Shown in pieces: positions 32,441-44,848 of a stretch of DNA of 64,000 nucleotides (its first letter is position 1; each line of letters opens with the position of its first letter). Both the position numbers and the translations under genes were made by a program. The notes under the pieces are model-generated. The model was not told the DNA's origin. It did no database searches and saw only the letters and a list, made by a program, of their open reading frames with translations. The stretch is from Lutraria lutraria (Eukaryota > Mollusca > Bivalvia > Venerida > Mactridae). The stretch spans positions 6,040,138 through 6,104,137 of the forward strand of contig OZ026833.1 of assembly GCA_964023205.1 (NCBI GenBank). The letters are read 5' to 3'.

Positions 32441-33251
32441 CACTTCGCGCTGTCGTTTCGTCCACAACTAGTTTGAATTCTTTCTTAAGTTTTAATAGTT
32501 TAGGAACTAAATTAATCGGCCTTTAAATGGTCGTGCAGTTGGACAGTTTCCCTGACTACCAAGCACAGAATTGACGCCACGTGATAAATCAAATGATATG
32601 AACATTATAAATAAACCACGCCGTTAATAAAAATACAATGTATTTGTATTTTAGTGTTTTGAAGTTTCACGTGGTTTTCAATGAGCTATGAGAACAAAAA
32701 CACTTGTATCATCGGAACGAAAAATTATCAAAAAGATATTGTATGGTGACCTATATTTTTCTTAATCGTATTAAAATGAATGATTGTTTTTCAATTAATT
32801 ACCTTTGGTGTTTTTTAAATGAATCTCTTTTTTTCTTTAATCTTTGAAAAACTAGCTCTCACATAGACTGTAATGCAAACTTAAAGAAACAAATAACTCG
32901 GGAAATTATCAGTGGTTTTGAAAACAAAATATCATGGGAAATCGTCATCTATCAATGAATCCTTTAAAAATCATGTAGACTCCTAAAGCTCTGTCTGTTT
33001 CATTTCAAGAAGGGAATTTTTGAGAGTATAATACTTTAATCGCAAGTATGCTTAACTATAATGGTATAAGATGGATTTCAACATTTTAGAGCAGTTTGAC
33101 CTTATCGTAAATCAATTAATGATGATTTATCACCCGCTATCTTTTAACCTGACAGGTACGTGTCGCTCACCATGTATTACATTGTAGTAAATCGTCTAAT
33201 ATAATAAAGTTGTATAATTCAGTGACCAGTCCACTCATGGTACTCACAACT
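32441..33251. other. Intergenic stretch without recognised gene
   Basis: Nothing defined is seen. Confidence 0.5.
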
Positions 33252-33327
33252 AAACTTGTTCCCTTTCCATGTTGCAGTGCACCAAGGGGTTGGCTTTGTA
33301 TACACCAGTCAACGGGAACCAGTTTAA
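33252..33327. repeat. Small hairpin repeat ending GGGAACCAGTTT (copy 2)
   Basis: Ends AAACTTGTTCCC and GGGAACCAGTTT are inverted; the core CATGTTGCAGTGCACCAA matches 3675-3742. Confidence 0.6.
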
Positions 33328-33524
33328 CTCACGACCTGACCAATCGGAACTCCTCGGCGTTTTTCTAAAGAAAGTGCGTATTTCTCAGTTACGGGCATTC
33401 CCGAATAGTTACGATTGCTGAATTATATTACACTGCAATTCTCTTATTTATCCATAGGCCTTAAAATGGTAGTTTCTTATTACGGACCTACCCTATTTTT
33501 CCTCCACGACCCTTGACCCAGAAG

Positions 33525-33660
33525 TGGTGAGTAAGTAGGCAGTTTCTTACGGAGGATGGGAGTCTAGTAACTGGTTCTTTCCAGGAATGATGGTTATATG
33601 AACTGTCTGTCTCATATGACACTGACTGTTCAAAAGGGACGTAAAACTAGAAATAACAAA
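33525..33660 (+). mobile_element. SINE family B, 3' part
   Basis: Has GTAAGTAGGCAGTTTCTTAC, GGAGGATGGGAGTCTAGTAA, CTGTCTGTCTCATATGACAC and the tail GGGACGTAAAACTAGAAATA. The tRNA head is missing. Confidence 0.75.
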
Positions 33661-34049
33661 TTTTAAACAATCTTTATTTATTATAAATATAATAAAATAA
33701 CAGGCATTTTCTGAGTTCGATAAATAAACCTAGAGTCGTGTCCCTTTAAGAAAGTTTAGACGAGTACGAAATATTCAATCATTGATTAGCAATGCGACAT
33801 TAGACCACCACTAAAAAGTACTGATAACTGAATTAAGTCGATGAAAAATATTTATCAAATACATGTACAGACAACTTTGAATTTACCACTGATAGAGGGG
33901 GTAAAAATCAACACTTCCTGATAACGTCCATTCTAACAACGTTCATACTAAAGATAACAATGTTTTTTTCTGATAAAGTTCACCACAAATCACGTACATG
34001 TACAAACGTTGTATTAATGTTTGAGATGACGCATTTTTATTAAATTGAG
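33661..34049. other. Intergenic stretch without recognised gene
   Basis: AT-rich; nothing defined is seen. Confidence 0.5.
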
Positions 34050-34214
34050 CGATAGTTCAGCTTTTACAGCCGTCATTCGCTCGGCGCGCATGAATTTCGA
34101 TGCGGACCAAAGTACAACGTTTTTCTACATCAGCCAACTTGATCTAGTTCCCGTTCCATTTTACAGTATATAAGTATTCAGTTACCATGAGTACTTTCAG
34201 TACTTTGATTAAGC
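34050..34214 (+). mobile_element. GGCGCGC dispersed family, full-length copy
   Basis: GATAGTTCAGC start, TCGCTCGGCGCGCATGAATT core, GCGGACCAAAGTACAACG, then TAGTTCCCGTTCCATTTTAC and the CTTTCAGTACTTTGATT end. Confidence 0.7.
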
Positions 34215-34679
34215 ACCAAGCCATTGAGAATACGGACCGGATAGCGTCATAAAAGCATCGAGATATAGTTGTATAAAAAGGCATTAAGAAATATCTGTTT
34301 GTGGTGACATGCTGATTGAAATTAGAGTATGTAAGGCCATCCTTAACAATGTTTGTTTGCGGTAACCCTACTCAGAGACTTTTTTTACATTGAATCCAAA
34401 ATACATGCCGGAATGCATTTTTTTTTTCATTTTTACCTGTGAGGCCATTTTTAAGGATGGCCTAGATAAGGATTTTTTTTTCAATTTTTTTTAGCGGGTG
34501 GGGAAATGTAAAAAAAGTCAGACGGTGGATATATCATTCTTTAGAACTAAGTAAAAGTCCAGTAGCGCGGGGGAAATTAAGGTAGATCGGGTAAACAGAA
34601 ACACACATTTTGTTCACACCTAAGGTCTACCAACAATCGAGGGACGCATTAACTTGACTTCCTACTTCCTTATTCGCCA

Positions 34680-34941
34680 GACCCGCCTCCGTGGTGGAGT
34701 GGTTAAGGAAGCTGACTTCAAATCACTGTAACCTCTCACTGATAGAGGGTCGTGAGTTCGAGCCCCGCTACCGACCATTTCTCTTTATGTGAGAAAGTAG
34801 GCAGTTGCTTACGGAGGATGGGGGTCTAGTACTGGTTCTTCCCAGGAGCGATGCTTAGGAGAACTGTCCGCCTCATATGACTCTGACTGTTGAAAAGGGG
34901 CGTAAAACTCGATATAAACAAAAAACAAACAAAACAAAAAT
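34680..34941 (+). mobile_element. SINE family B, full length with 10-bp TSD
   Basis: The head resembles a Ser/Leu-type tRNA: TGGTGGAGTGGTTAAGG (A box), a long variable arm, and GAGTTCGAGCCCC (B box). The body has GGAGGATGGGGGTCTAGTAC, CCTCATATGACTCTGACTGT and GAAAAGGGGCGTAAAACTCG, then an A/C-rich tail. TTATTCGCCA flanks it (34670-34679, 34942-34951). Other copies are at 55728 (full), 33525 and 59368 (partial). Confidence 0.9.
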
Positions 34942-36295
34942 TTATTCGCCAAGTTTTTAAAACAAAATAATTTAGTCATTGTCTTTTGCACGTACACTTA
35001 TTTCTGTCTATATAAAGATTACATTCGTTTCTATCGCTATTCGGTTCATGTAAAATGACATTTATGAGGGAAAATAAGTTGTAAATGTTTAAATATACAA
35101 ATGAAAAGTTTGGTTGTTTAAAATGGGAGTCGTCTTTTATTACTCTTCAGTTATAATTTTGTCCCATTCCCCTTCCTTTTGGCAGACAAAATCTGAAATT
35201 CCCCAAAATCTAAAATTGATTCCAACGGACTGAGCATGTACATACGTAGTATCGTTCATAAAATTCTGCTCGGAAACCAAAAAATGCATTACCGTCAGAA
35301 GATCAGTATAAAATACAGATAGTATACGGAACACAATAGAAACGGAAAATAATACCACATGAATAATGATGGTTGAAGATGGCCTACAGTTTGTTCGTGA
35401 TTATACGTCGATTTGATATCGTTTTCATGCCAAATCATTACGTTGATTTTGCCATTTTTTTGCTTAACCCATGTACGGGGAGCATTTGTGCTCACATCTT
35501 CAGGCATCGGTTAAGATGAAGAAAATTGATTATTTAATTAAGTTACTGTGAAAACTCCGAAAGGGGATACATGGATCACGTTCCTTAACAAGGGAGAGAA
35601 TTCTTACATATTCTAAATTAAGTCAAGTATGAGTTATCTCTAAGTTGATACATATTCTTGTACAGTTTAGTGCACAAACACTAGAAAAATACGAAAATGA
35701 TGAAAAAATCTCCGTGAGACCAAATTCGTAGCTGGTGTTTTAAAAACTTTGTGATCACTCAATATGTAGAGGAAATCAAAGCACATACTAACATGTGACA
35801 TGTTTTGTGATGATTACAAATTTGTTGATAAAAATAAGTTTGTTTGGAGTGCTTGTATCTACCCATGAACATTCTATCATAGAAATAAAATTATATTGTT
35901 ATAAAGTAAAATAATCCCTACCTACCTACCCAGTGCTAAAATTCTGGGTCGGAGCACTCAAAAAAAAACTTATTTTTATTTTCAGCCCAATAGGATATGT
36001 TACAAATATTCCAATTTTAATAAATTTATCACTACTTATTAAGAACTCTTTTAAATAAAAAAAATCAAATAACCAACAATGAGTAGTGTTTTGTTCATCC
36101 TCATTAATTTTGCTAAACTATTCATAAGATCTATTAAATAAAAAAAAATACAACACAATCCTATACTGGTTCATATGTTTAATTTAAATCATGTTGAGTA
36201 TTTAAATACATGTACAATTACATGTACATGTACGTATATATTTTTGTATACAGCGCATCCTGCCTACAACAGCCACCTATAGGAAAGACCAATCT
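34942..36295. other. Intergenic stretch without recognised gene
   Basis: Frames at 35140-35507 (-) show no recognised domain. Otherwise AT-rich with short ACATGTAC repeats near 36210-36235. Confidence 0.5.
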
Positions 36296-36546
36296 ATGAC
36301 TGTTGTCTTTGTCATTGATGTTATCACTGTCATTGTTTTTTGTGTTTGTTGATGTTGTTGTCGTTGTTGTTGTTGCATTGTTGTTGATATCATCGTCATA
36401 GTCACAGTCGTTGTTTTTAAATTTTCTTTTTTTTTCACTGTCATTGTTTTTTTTTTCATAATTGTTGCTGTTGTCATTATCATAGTTATTGTCATTTTTG
36501 TTGTTATTGTTGTTGTTGTTGTTGTTGTCATCATTGCTGTTGTCAT
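36296..36546. repeat. Degenerate trinucleotide tract (GTT/GTC/ATT)
   Basis: About 250 bp of TTG, TTGTCA, TTATTG and similar units. It keeps a minus-strand frame open as a Thr/Met-rich string, which is a composition effect. Confidence 0.85.
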
Positions 36547-37624
36547 GCAGTCGTTTGTGATATTCAAATTTGCTACAAAATTGTACCTGATGACGTCACT
36601 AAAACATTTGTGTGTCATATTTATCTTTAAATCATTTCTACTTACGATTCTTTTCATTAGAAAGAGGATTGGCTACAATGTTTATTATGAAACATGTGAT
36701 TTTATTTTGATGTTGACTTTAAGGCAATCACGTTCCGGATTCCGGGTTTTAGACACAACACCGAAATCCGGGTTTGAAAGTAGCAATCCAAAATAAACCG
36801 TAACAAAAATAAATAATGATATGAAATGTATACCCGTCCTTCTCTGACGTATACAATATGGTTCAACTATCGGCGAAACTGTTAATTGACAAAAAAATAT
36901 TATTTTACAACATTTATGCAAAATTGATATAATATTCTTATTTGTTTAAAAATAATAAATCTATCCACTAAGTTTCATGACGATTGTGACAGCACATTGG
37001 TCAATTCATTGCGTGAATCAGCGTAATTATATCAGCTATTTAAATTGTATCCTGATAATTGATTATCTCAATATTTATTATTTGGATACACTTAAAATAA
37101 TTTACTCCAAGGTAGAAGCAGTAAGTACATGTACCATGTTTTAAAGTGCGTAAAGAGGTCACAATGTGAAAAATACGAATATATAATGACCCTGTAAGTA
37201 AATACCCTTCAGTCGAAGTCATAATTTTCCAGAGTTCAATTGTAGCGATATTGAAATAATATTCGAATAATGTTGAATTTCTTTGTTTAGAAGTCACTGT
37301 TTAAAGAAAATGTAACAACAAGTGAATTGCATTTCTCTTATAACTAATAGTGCAACATGAAAAACCAGTTGTAATAGAATTCTGTCATCATATATTACAA
37401 TAAAAAACTCGAAGTGGATATTCTCGAAAATCAAGTCAAAATGGAATTACAGCGCACTACGTATCAAGGACTCGGGAAAAGAAATGCACCGAATATCGTA
37501 TGTATTAAGATTCATTGTTTTGTATGTCAATGTTTACATGTTTGTTACAGCAATGGTGGTAGTTTTTCATGATGGTGGTGGGTAAGTCTTTATTTTTGTT
37601 TATTTGCTATTGTGTTAATTTCTT
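36547..37624. other. Intergenic stretch without recognised gene
   Basis: A TTCCGGATTCCGGG / CCGAAATCCGGG pair near 36730-36775 is locally repetitive. No gene is recognised. Confidence 0.45.
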
Positions 37625-37905
37625 ATCGTCCGCGCCGTCCGTCCGCTATCTGTACTTACGTCAGTCTGCCCTCTTCATCCGTCCGTCCGTCTGTAAATTA
37701 TCTGTCCGCCCTCTCCGTCCGTCTGTACGCATGCAAGGGTGGTTGTGGGGTTAGGGTTTGGGTTAGGGTTCGTACATTTAGGTCTTGTGGGGTTCAGATA
37801 CGTACAAACTGGACTTGTGGGGATAATTTCGACTTGTGGGGTGTGAATTGTGGGGTTAAAAACACCGAAAAGATCAAAGGGATCACCCCACAACATACCT
37901 CTCAT
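37625..37905. repeat. GTCC-rich stretch followed by G-cluster region
   Basis: The first part (37625-37735) is degenerate CGTCCGTCCG. The second (37735-37905) has six runs of GTGGGG or TTAGGG-like clusters on the + strand, including GGGGTTAGGGTTTGGG, and ends in CACCCCACAAC. Frames here are compositional. Confidence 0.7.
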
Positions 37906-38017
37906 GAGTATGTCTGTTCTTCCCTTCTCGTCCGTCCGTTACGGATACAGGTATGATTAACATTTGAATTTCTTTATCAAAAGTTTGCATTTCAAAATAA
38001 AATATAAGTTTGCTTCA

Positions 38018-38240
38018 GATATCTGCGTGGTCGGATGGTAATAGTCTCCGACTAATAATCGCTGGCCCCTTGCCGCCGTCAGATCAATTCCCGCCCGGTA
38101 TACCAGACACTTTTTTCATATGATGTTCAACAAGCTTACGGAAGTTCAGTGGTCCTACCCAGGGGTACGTCTGGGATAGTATTAAACCCGGAAAAGTCGA
38201 TAAATGACCCTGGCCGGCGGAGCGTTAAAAAAACCAGGAA
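38018..38240 (+). mobile_element. tRNA-headed SINE-like element (family D)
   Basis: Head TGGTCGGATGGTAATAG with B-box-like GATCAATTCCCG. Body TCAGTGGTCCTACCCAGGGG, TCGATAAATGACCCTGGCCG and an A-rich end. Confidence 0.55.
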
Positions 38241-39164
38241 AAAAGTTTTCTTCAACTTTCTAACCACCATGCCGTATTTTGAATAGATAAATCTTCGCCG
38301 TTACAAACTTTCTTACATTTTTTATCACACTTACATTTGATTTACCACTTCCTGATTTGTTTATTGGACTCGAAAGCGATAATAATTATGATTTGCAAGC
38401 AAGGCTATATAATTATATAACATCACACAAACAAGATTTACAGATTTATAAACATAGTTCAATTTTGAAAATATGTTCAGTATCCTGTGCTAAAGTCCGT
38501 TTTTTTCCGGACGTACATTCCGTCTAATCATGACTAAAAAAGTATGTACCGATATTTGTCAACAATTACAAAGATAAGGAACTTCTCCACTAATAATTCA
38601 TTGTAATTGTACAATATCAGAATGTATCGGTCTTTTTGTTGAATAAACTCGTCTATTGTAGGCAGCATTATTTTACCAGCGCGTGCTAACGTACTACTTT
38701 ATAAACAATAGTATGTATTCTCGATTACTGTACATGGTAAAGTTTCAATAAAATTTCAACGTGAACTTCAATGCAGACAAATAAACAGCGTAAATCATTA
38801 AAAAATATCACTTTCCTTTAGGCTTTGCCGAACCGTTAATACCTGTCATGCGATCTTCTTGTACACTTTCGTACATTAAAAAAGCTACATTTATTCTTCA
38901 AATAAAAATAGATAAGCGTTTCGAACTAAACCAACCACTTGTCTGTAAAATTTAAATTAGATTAATTGATTAATCCAGTTGCAGATTTTGAAATTTTGCC
39001 ACGGAAGCTGTGCTGCACTTTTTCATGATATTCATTCTCGTAAAAAAGTTATACTTAATCGGACATAGGACCCCAATCTTTATGAGTTTTTATTTTTTTT
39101 TATTTTTCAAAATACGAGATTTTTCAACTACTGCTTGACTGTTGTATAATTTTTTGCAGCCATC
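38241..39164. other. Intergenic stretch without recognised gene
   Basis: AT-rich; nothing defined is seen. Confidence 0.5.
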
Positions 39165-39318
39165 TCTTAATTTAGGTCTACCTGTGAGAAGAGGACATTT
39201 TTTTTAAAAAACGGTCATTGATTATTTAGAACAAAACGACCTCCGAATAAAGGCAATCTGTCAACTGAGGCCATATTTTGTCGACCCAAGGGATGGCCTT
39301 TGTAAACTGGTTTTACAG
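39165..39318. mobile_element. CAGTCA-family MITE (copy 6, left end decayed)
   Basis: ACAAAACGACCTCCGAATAA, GGCAATCTGTCAACTGAGGC and CAAGGGATGGCCTTTG lead to a GGTTTTACAG end before TA. Confidence 0.6.
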
Positions 39319-40109
39319 TATTATTTCATTTTTAGTTTCAATTTCTTTAAATGCATTGTTGGTATTTTTATTGATTTTTGCTCTTGTTAAAATTGATAAA
39401 AAAATGTTGCATAATTTATTACTAGTTGTCAATAACTTAAACATACATGTTTATAAATTATGTAGCTAGAAATTTATTGTTTGATATTATATGTCATAAA
39501 CTATCAATAACAACATCGAAATTAATAAATATTGTATAGTTGTCTTAAAAATAAATTTCTAATAAACTTCGTAATTCATAAACAGGGGAACATACTGCTG
39601 TATTATAAGTGTGGCACCGTTTTTCGGTTGCGCGGTATACAACCAAATTCAGTGTACCATAATGCGAAAGAAAACTTTCCCTTTCAAAATATTTGTTACA
39701 TTCTTTGAAATGACGTGATACATTTGGCTTTCAATATTTATAATCATTACACCACTCTTCTTTGGAGGATTTTTGAGACGTCTGGTTTTTTATTATTAGT
39801 GAAATTAAAATCATAATTTTATGAGTCTGAGTTTGAAGCGACTAGATGTAGCTTGTGTTCGATACATACTTGTTACTTTGGATTTATTTTAAACCTCTCG
39901 GTGAACGGATAAGAATCGTCCGGAAGAACGGACGTTATCACATTCTGACGTCACGTGCGACGTAAGTATTTCTGAACTATTTTTAGCAAAATTATGATTA
40001 GATACCAGAGATGTTGAAAAAATTACAGGAAAACTTTGATATAAAGACCACTTTTAACAATAAAATACAAAGCATCACCCTTTGGGAGTAGCAAATATAT
40101 GTTGTTGTT
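39319..40109. other. Intergenic stretch up to the assembly gap
   Basis: No gene recognised. The last bases before the gap (GTTGTTGTT) are low complexity. Confidence 0.5.
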
Positions 40110-40309
40110 NNNNNNNNNNNNNNNNNNNNNNNNNNNNNNNNNNNNNNNNNNNNNNNNNNNNNNNNNNNNNNNNNNNNNNNNNNNNNNNNNNNNNNNNNNN
40201 NNNNNNNNNNNNNNNNNNNNNNNNNNNNNNNNNNNNNNNNNNNNNNNNNNNNNNNNNNNNNNNNNNNNNNNNNNNNNNNNNNNNNNNNNNNNNNNNNNNN
40301 NNNNNNNNN
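40110..40309. other. Assembly gap (200 N)
   Basis: Exactly 200 unknown bases, a round number that suggests a placeholder length. Reading frames crossing it are meaningless. Confidence 0.99.
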
Positions 40310-40380
40310 GGAGAATATCATGTTGCTGTTGAAGGGAGGCCGTTTCTCAAGAGAGTGCCGCTCTAAAGAGGTTATTCTGT
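40310..40380. mobile_element. CAGTGCAACC MITE, right part cut by the gap
   Basis: AATATCATGTTGCTGTTGAA, GGGAGGCCGTTTCTCAAGAG and GCCGCTCTAAAGAGG match the right half of the 59659 copy (ATCATTATGTTGTTGAAGGG, CTCAAGAGAGGGCCGCTC). The rest lies in the N run. Confidence 0.7.
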
Positions 40381-40533
40381 AGTTGAAAACGTGAGCTTTA
40401 CAATGAAGCGGATTTAATGGTGAAGTGGCCATTAAAGAGTTTGCACAACATCTCATTTACATGTATGTTGTTCAATGTTAAATTCTATCTTTTGAATTTA
40501 GTGTAATATACAGTATAAAGATACTGCGCCACC

Positions 40534-40880
40534 TTGCTCTGTTCAGATCAGTTCAGTACTACTCTGTTTTGTTCTATTCAATTCTGCTCGGCCCATCTCG
40601 GCTCTGCAGGGCTTGGTTCGGCTGGGCTGTGTGCTGCTCTCGCTCTACTGGGCTGGGTTGGGTTCTTCTATGCTCCTCTGGACTTGCCTAGGCATTGCTC
40701 CACTTACGTGTTGCTCGGCTCGGCTATATTGGAATGGACTGTGTTCTGTTCGGCTCTGATAAGTTGTGCTTGCTCCAAACACTCGCTGCTAGCTAGGACC
40801 GGCTGTACAGTAATGGGCTGTGTTCCGTTCGACTCTAATAGATTGGCCTTGCGCTATTCATATGTTGCTCGGTTTGACTC
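40534..40880. repeat. Degenerate pentanucleotide-like tract
   Basis: About 350 bp of loosely periodic CTCGG, CTGGG, TTCTG and GCTCT words with stretches such as GGGCTGGGTTGGGTTC. It is probably a decayed simple repeat related in style to the array at 44849. The 117-codon frame through it is compositional. Confidence 0.6.
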
Positions 40881-41386
40881 GGCATAACATGATCATTCAA
40901 CGTGATGCTTGCTTCGCTGGCAATTTTTCAATTCATTTCATAATCGTTGTACGCACAACTTCAGTTTACAATTATCAGCGGGTTAAAAGTGGATTTTTAA
41001 TTAAATCTGTAAATATACCTTTATGCTGATTTGTAAACAAATATTTTGTATTGCTTTACTTTTGATCGTAAATAATGACGTACGAGCTATCACTTCACAC
41101 CATTAAAACTAAAATTATTCTGTTCGCCTGTGTGGGGTAAATCTTCATGGTATTAGATCATCTATAACGCAAAATAAGTGTACAAAGTCAATTTTAATGT
41201 GAAAAATGACTAAACAAAACTGAATGACATTTACTCAACACCACGCTTTTTAAAAAATAGAAAAAATGTATTTTACAAAATTGAATTAAGTTCATCGTAT
41301 AGCAATAGATTTAAATGTAATCACCATGTAATTTTATTTTATGCAATACTACCCAACTTGTGAAAGACAACTTGGAAAGACAAAAT

Positions 41387-41447
41387 TTTGGTCTTTATTT
41401 ACAGGTGACCTTTATTCGGGGGGTGACCGCTAGCACCGGGTTGACTG
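41387..41447. repeat. CAGTCA-family MITE, right-end fragment
   Basis: GTGACCTTTATTCGGGG followed by GGGTTGACTG and TA. Confidence 0.6.
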
Positions 41448-41962
41448 TATTTTATAATTATCTACCCGAAATATCTCAAAGAAAAAGGTTAGGTTATACC
41501 GTACACATGTTTTCATACAATCCATACCTAATGCTCACTTGAATTATTTTTTTCCGTATTCTTACGATTTGAATATAAACCAAATAGATTTTAAAAAATA
41601 CATACATAAATGCATTGAATCGAAGAGGGCTGATCGTGGCTAATCAATCAATCAATTCTAAATACAATGTATACATAATCTAAACTCATTTTTTTTCAAT
41701 TCTCAATAACTCCCCGGTATAGGCCATATTACGACTTTTCAATATTATTTTAATCATGTTTATATGTGTCAGGACTCAGCTGGAAATGAATAAAAATATA
41801 ACAAACAAATTGAATTAATTAATAAATTTGTTTAAGGATACCTGATATAGAATTAAGTTTTGTGAGGGGACATAACTGAGATTAGTGACACGCTTTAACC
41901 CGCTGCCTTCATCGAAGGTTAACGTACCCTTAGTCGAGATGTCTGCGACAACTTCGTGGAAA

Positions 41963-42123
41963 ATCAAAGTGCTAAAAGTACTCATGGAAACAGTAGATCT
42001 TTCACAGTCATGCACTGCAACATAGTTTAACAATTGCATGGCGGATAGATAAGCGTAGTACTTAAGGTACCGATTCAAAATTCATGCGCGCCGAGTGAGT
42101 GACGGTATGGAAAGCTCGTTCAG
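41963..42123 (-). mobile_element. GGCGCGC dispersed family, minus-strand copy
   Basis: On the minus strand it reads from CTTTCCATACCGTCACTCAC, TCGGCGCGCATGAATT, ATCCGCCATGCAATTGTTAA and TATGTTGCAGTGCATG to TTTTAGCACTTTGATTT. Confidence 0.7.
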
Positions 42124-44220
42124 CCAGTCCTAATAATCAGTTGGTCAAAGTTTAATTCATAACGCCACAAAGTGACATTCTGACACGGACTTCTATATCA
42201 ACGGCATTTAGTAGGGCCGTACCACGAGTGAAAATGAAAGGTTTGAGAAGTAAGATAGTACAGTACGTGTACAGACAGGGGCAATGGGAATCGATCAATA
42301 CTTTTCTGTTCAGTTTCGTTTATCGCCCCTTCCGGTCATCTCACGTCCTAATGACGAGTTACAAGGGAAAAAGTCACGTTATTTAATAAGAAAAGACTTC
42401 ACCATGATTTTGAAACTTTTTAGCCGATAAAACAATTCAGCCAGCAAGGATTAACTTTCTTTATCGACGCTTGAAATTGGTCCTTACAAACGGTTGAAAT
42501 AAGAAAATACAGGTATTGAACATTGGGCTTGGCCACAATTCTGATAACAGGCATTTTAATCCCCCAAAATGCATTGCGGTTTAAATCAGCTTTGAACATT
42601 CGAGTATATGATATCCTATGCTGTTTACATAAGACTTAAAATAACATTTAAATAAAAATCAATTGATGTGAATATTAATGTATTGATTATAAACAACCTA
42701 TATGATCGTTTTGAAATAAATTAATCGATTTATCAACGTATGAAATATTTCGTTAGACATTTTATCAACAAAATATTAAAATTTCAATCATTAAGTAAAT
42801 AATCTTCTAATCAATGTTCCGGACCACGTGTAGGTGGTGTTAATTAATTATACATGTTGCTTAGTTATAATTATGAATGCATGGAGTAATTTGTTTGATT
42901 CGTTCATTCGTTCGCTAGCTCGCTGGTTCGTCAGACATTAACCATTCTTTCCTAAACTCGCCTGTTATTTAATCTCTTACTTATTCTATCTTTCATTTAT
43001 TCATCCATATATAAATTGGTAAAATGTTATTGAGTGTATGTTTTCAGAAGGCAAATTCAGAAAATCAGTCAAATGTTATGTATAATTATGTGTTTACTTA
43101 ATGTGTTCACCTTCTTTTAATAAAGATATTGTTATTATTATAAATAGTATGTTATATATTATATTATACGGTTGCATGTACATTGACATCGCTTCCAAAA
43201 ACTGTAAAGAAATATACTTATGTAAAAGTCGACCTACTGTTTGAATACATTATTCAGCATTAAATAAGTTCCCTTTCAACGTATTTAAAATGGATATATA
43301 TGTACATATAGTATATATAAATATACGATAATTACGTCTTTTAAATAAGACTTCGAAGTTTAATTGTGTTTTTACTGGTCATACATATTTCTATCAAACA
43401 ATTGCTTTGTACTTTAAGCCAGACATTATTTGCAAAAAAAGTCTTTGATACCAATATTAAACGAAATTTTAAATGAAATAGAATTGAATAGAATCAGGCG
43501 AATGTTATATGAGAAGCCGTTTATCTTACGGATGTTCGGTGGTTCAACCCAAATGTACCACTGGGGTCATTTACATTTTGGATATCCAGAAAAATATTCA
43601 TAGCTTTTTTGTGGCCATACAATTACGTTTTCATTTATTGAATATTTATCAATATTTTCTATGTAGGAAAACTAGTATGTCATCAATGATCTTAGCAACC
43701 AAGTATAACAAATGGATGAGGGTTGTTGAATACATGTCTGTTTGTCTGCTTGTCTGTCAATTGAGCAACAGCGAAACATCTTCTAATTGCGAACAAAATA
43801 GTAAAGAAAATAGCGTTGTACGCTCTTCAATACCCTGCTGTTTTCGTAGCCCAGCAATATCTTTGATCTGAACTATTTTTCACAATACGATACTTGGGTT
43901 CAAAGCCTTGACAATCATGATAATTGAATATCTCCCAACTGTTCTTCGGTGTGATTACTCAGTTATTGAATAAATTTTATGCGAATGCTTACAGCACAAA
44001 TACCGGATATTGCAATCGTCTGTCGCTGTGCAGTTGCAGAACAAACACATCGACAATATTTTAACGCAGACGGTAATAGACAAGTCTTAATTCCATGGTT
44101 ACCGGGCTCAGATAACGATTGGCTGCCGTGTCTGTTTTCCGACTTGAAGTATTTAGCATTAGACACACAGGGTGCAATTTCATTGTTTCTTAATAGTTTG
44201 TTTTATTGAATATTACAATA
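42124..44220. other. Long stretch without recognised gene
   Basis: The frames at 43509-43871 and 43979-44209 have no recognisable domain and no splice support. The rest is AT-rich with TATATA runs near 43150-43330. Confidence 0.45.
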
Positions 44221-44385
44221 AAAGTACTGAAAGTACTCATGTGAACTGAACTTTTATAGACTTGCACTGCAACATGAAACGGGAACTACTTTAATAATTG
44301 CATGGCGGATGAAAAAAAGGCGTAGTAAGTTGGTCCGAATTCATCCGCTCCGAACGAGTGGCGGATATATGACGAGCTGAACTAT
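44221..44385 (-). mobile_element. GGCGCGC dispersed family, minus-strand copy
   Basis: Minus strand: GATAGTTCAGC, a diverged core, ATCCGCCATGCAATTATTAA, GTAGTTCCCGTTTCATGTTG, TGCAAGTCTATAAAAGTTCA, ending CTTTCAGTACTTT. Confidence 0.7.
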
Positions 44386-44848
44386 CTTACATTTTCCAAA
44401 ACTAAAATTTAAGAATAAAAACACCAACTGCAACTGCCAGATTATGAAGAAAACAGGAACTTAAATCAAAGTGCAAGCTCAGCTATGATAAAAAGGCTAG
44501 CATAAAAGCAACACCACATGGCGTAACATAGATCTCGAGAGCCATCAACAACAGAAAAGCAACATCTTTAACAACACCACTTACAACAAGAACACTCATC
44601 TTTTGAAACACCACTTTCAAGATAGAAGCACCAGCTTTACTTACAACAGAAAAGTAACACCTTTAGAAATTCTTATTATATCAGAAAAGCAACATCTTTA
44701 ATAACTCCTCTCTGTACACTTTTCTATTGGCGTTGTAACTATATCGATTGTGTTTATGAATTCTAAGTCATTTTTCAAAGCGACTATATGGTCTTAGAAA
44801 GACATTTGTTGAAATATCACAAGTACTGAATATTACGATGACAAAATA

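Noticed and set aside
36277..36657. 126-codon Thr/Met-rich protein on the minus strand
   Set aside because: Low-complexity trinucleotide tract; no domain, start context or splice support.
37747..37770. Interstitial telomere
   Set aside because: Only about two to three imperfect TTAGGG units; too short to distinguish from a G-rich repeat.
37612..37956. Overlapping frames on both strands
   Set aside because: Caused by GTCC and GTGGGG repeats.
39998..40456. Frames spanning the N run
   Set aside because: Unknown bases were read through; no information.
40534..40887. 117-codon frame rich in Ser, Ala, Leu and Gly
   Set aside because: Lies wholly in a degenerate simple-repeat tract.
43509..43871. 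120-codon frame
   Set aside because: AT-rich composition equal to its surroundings, no domain, no signal or splice support.
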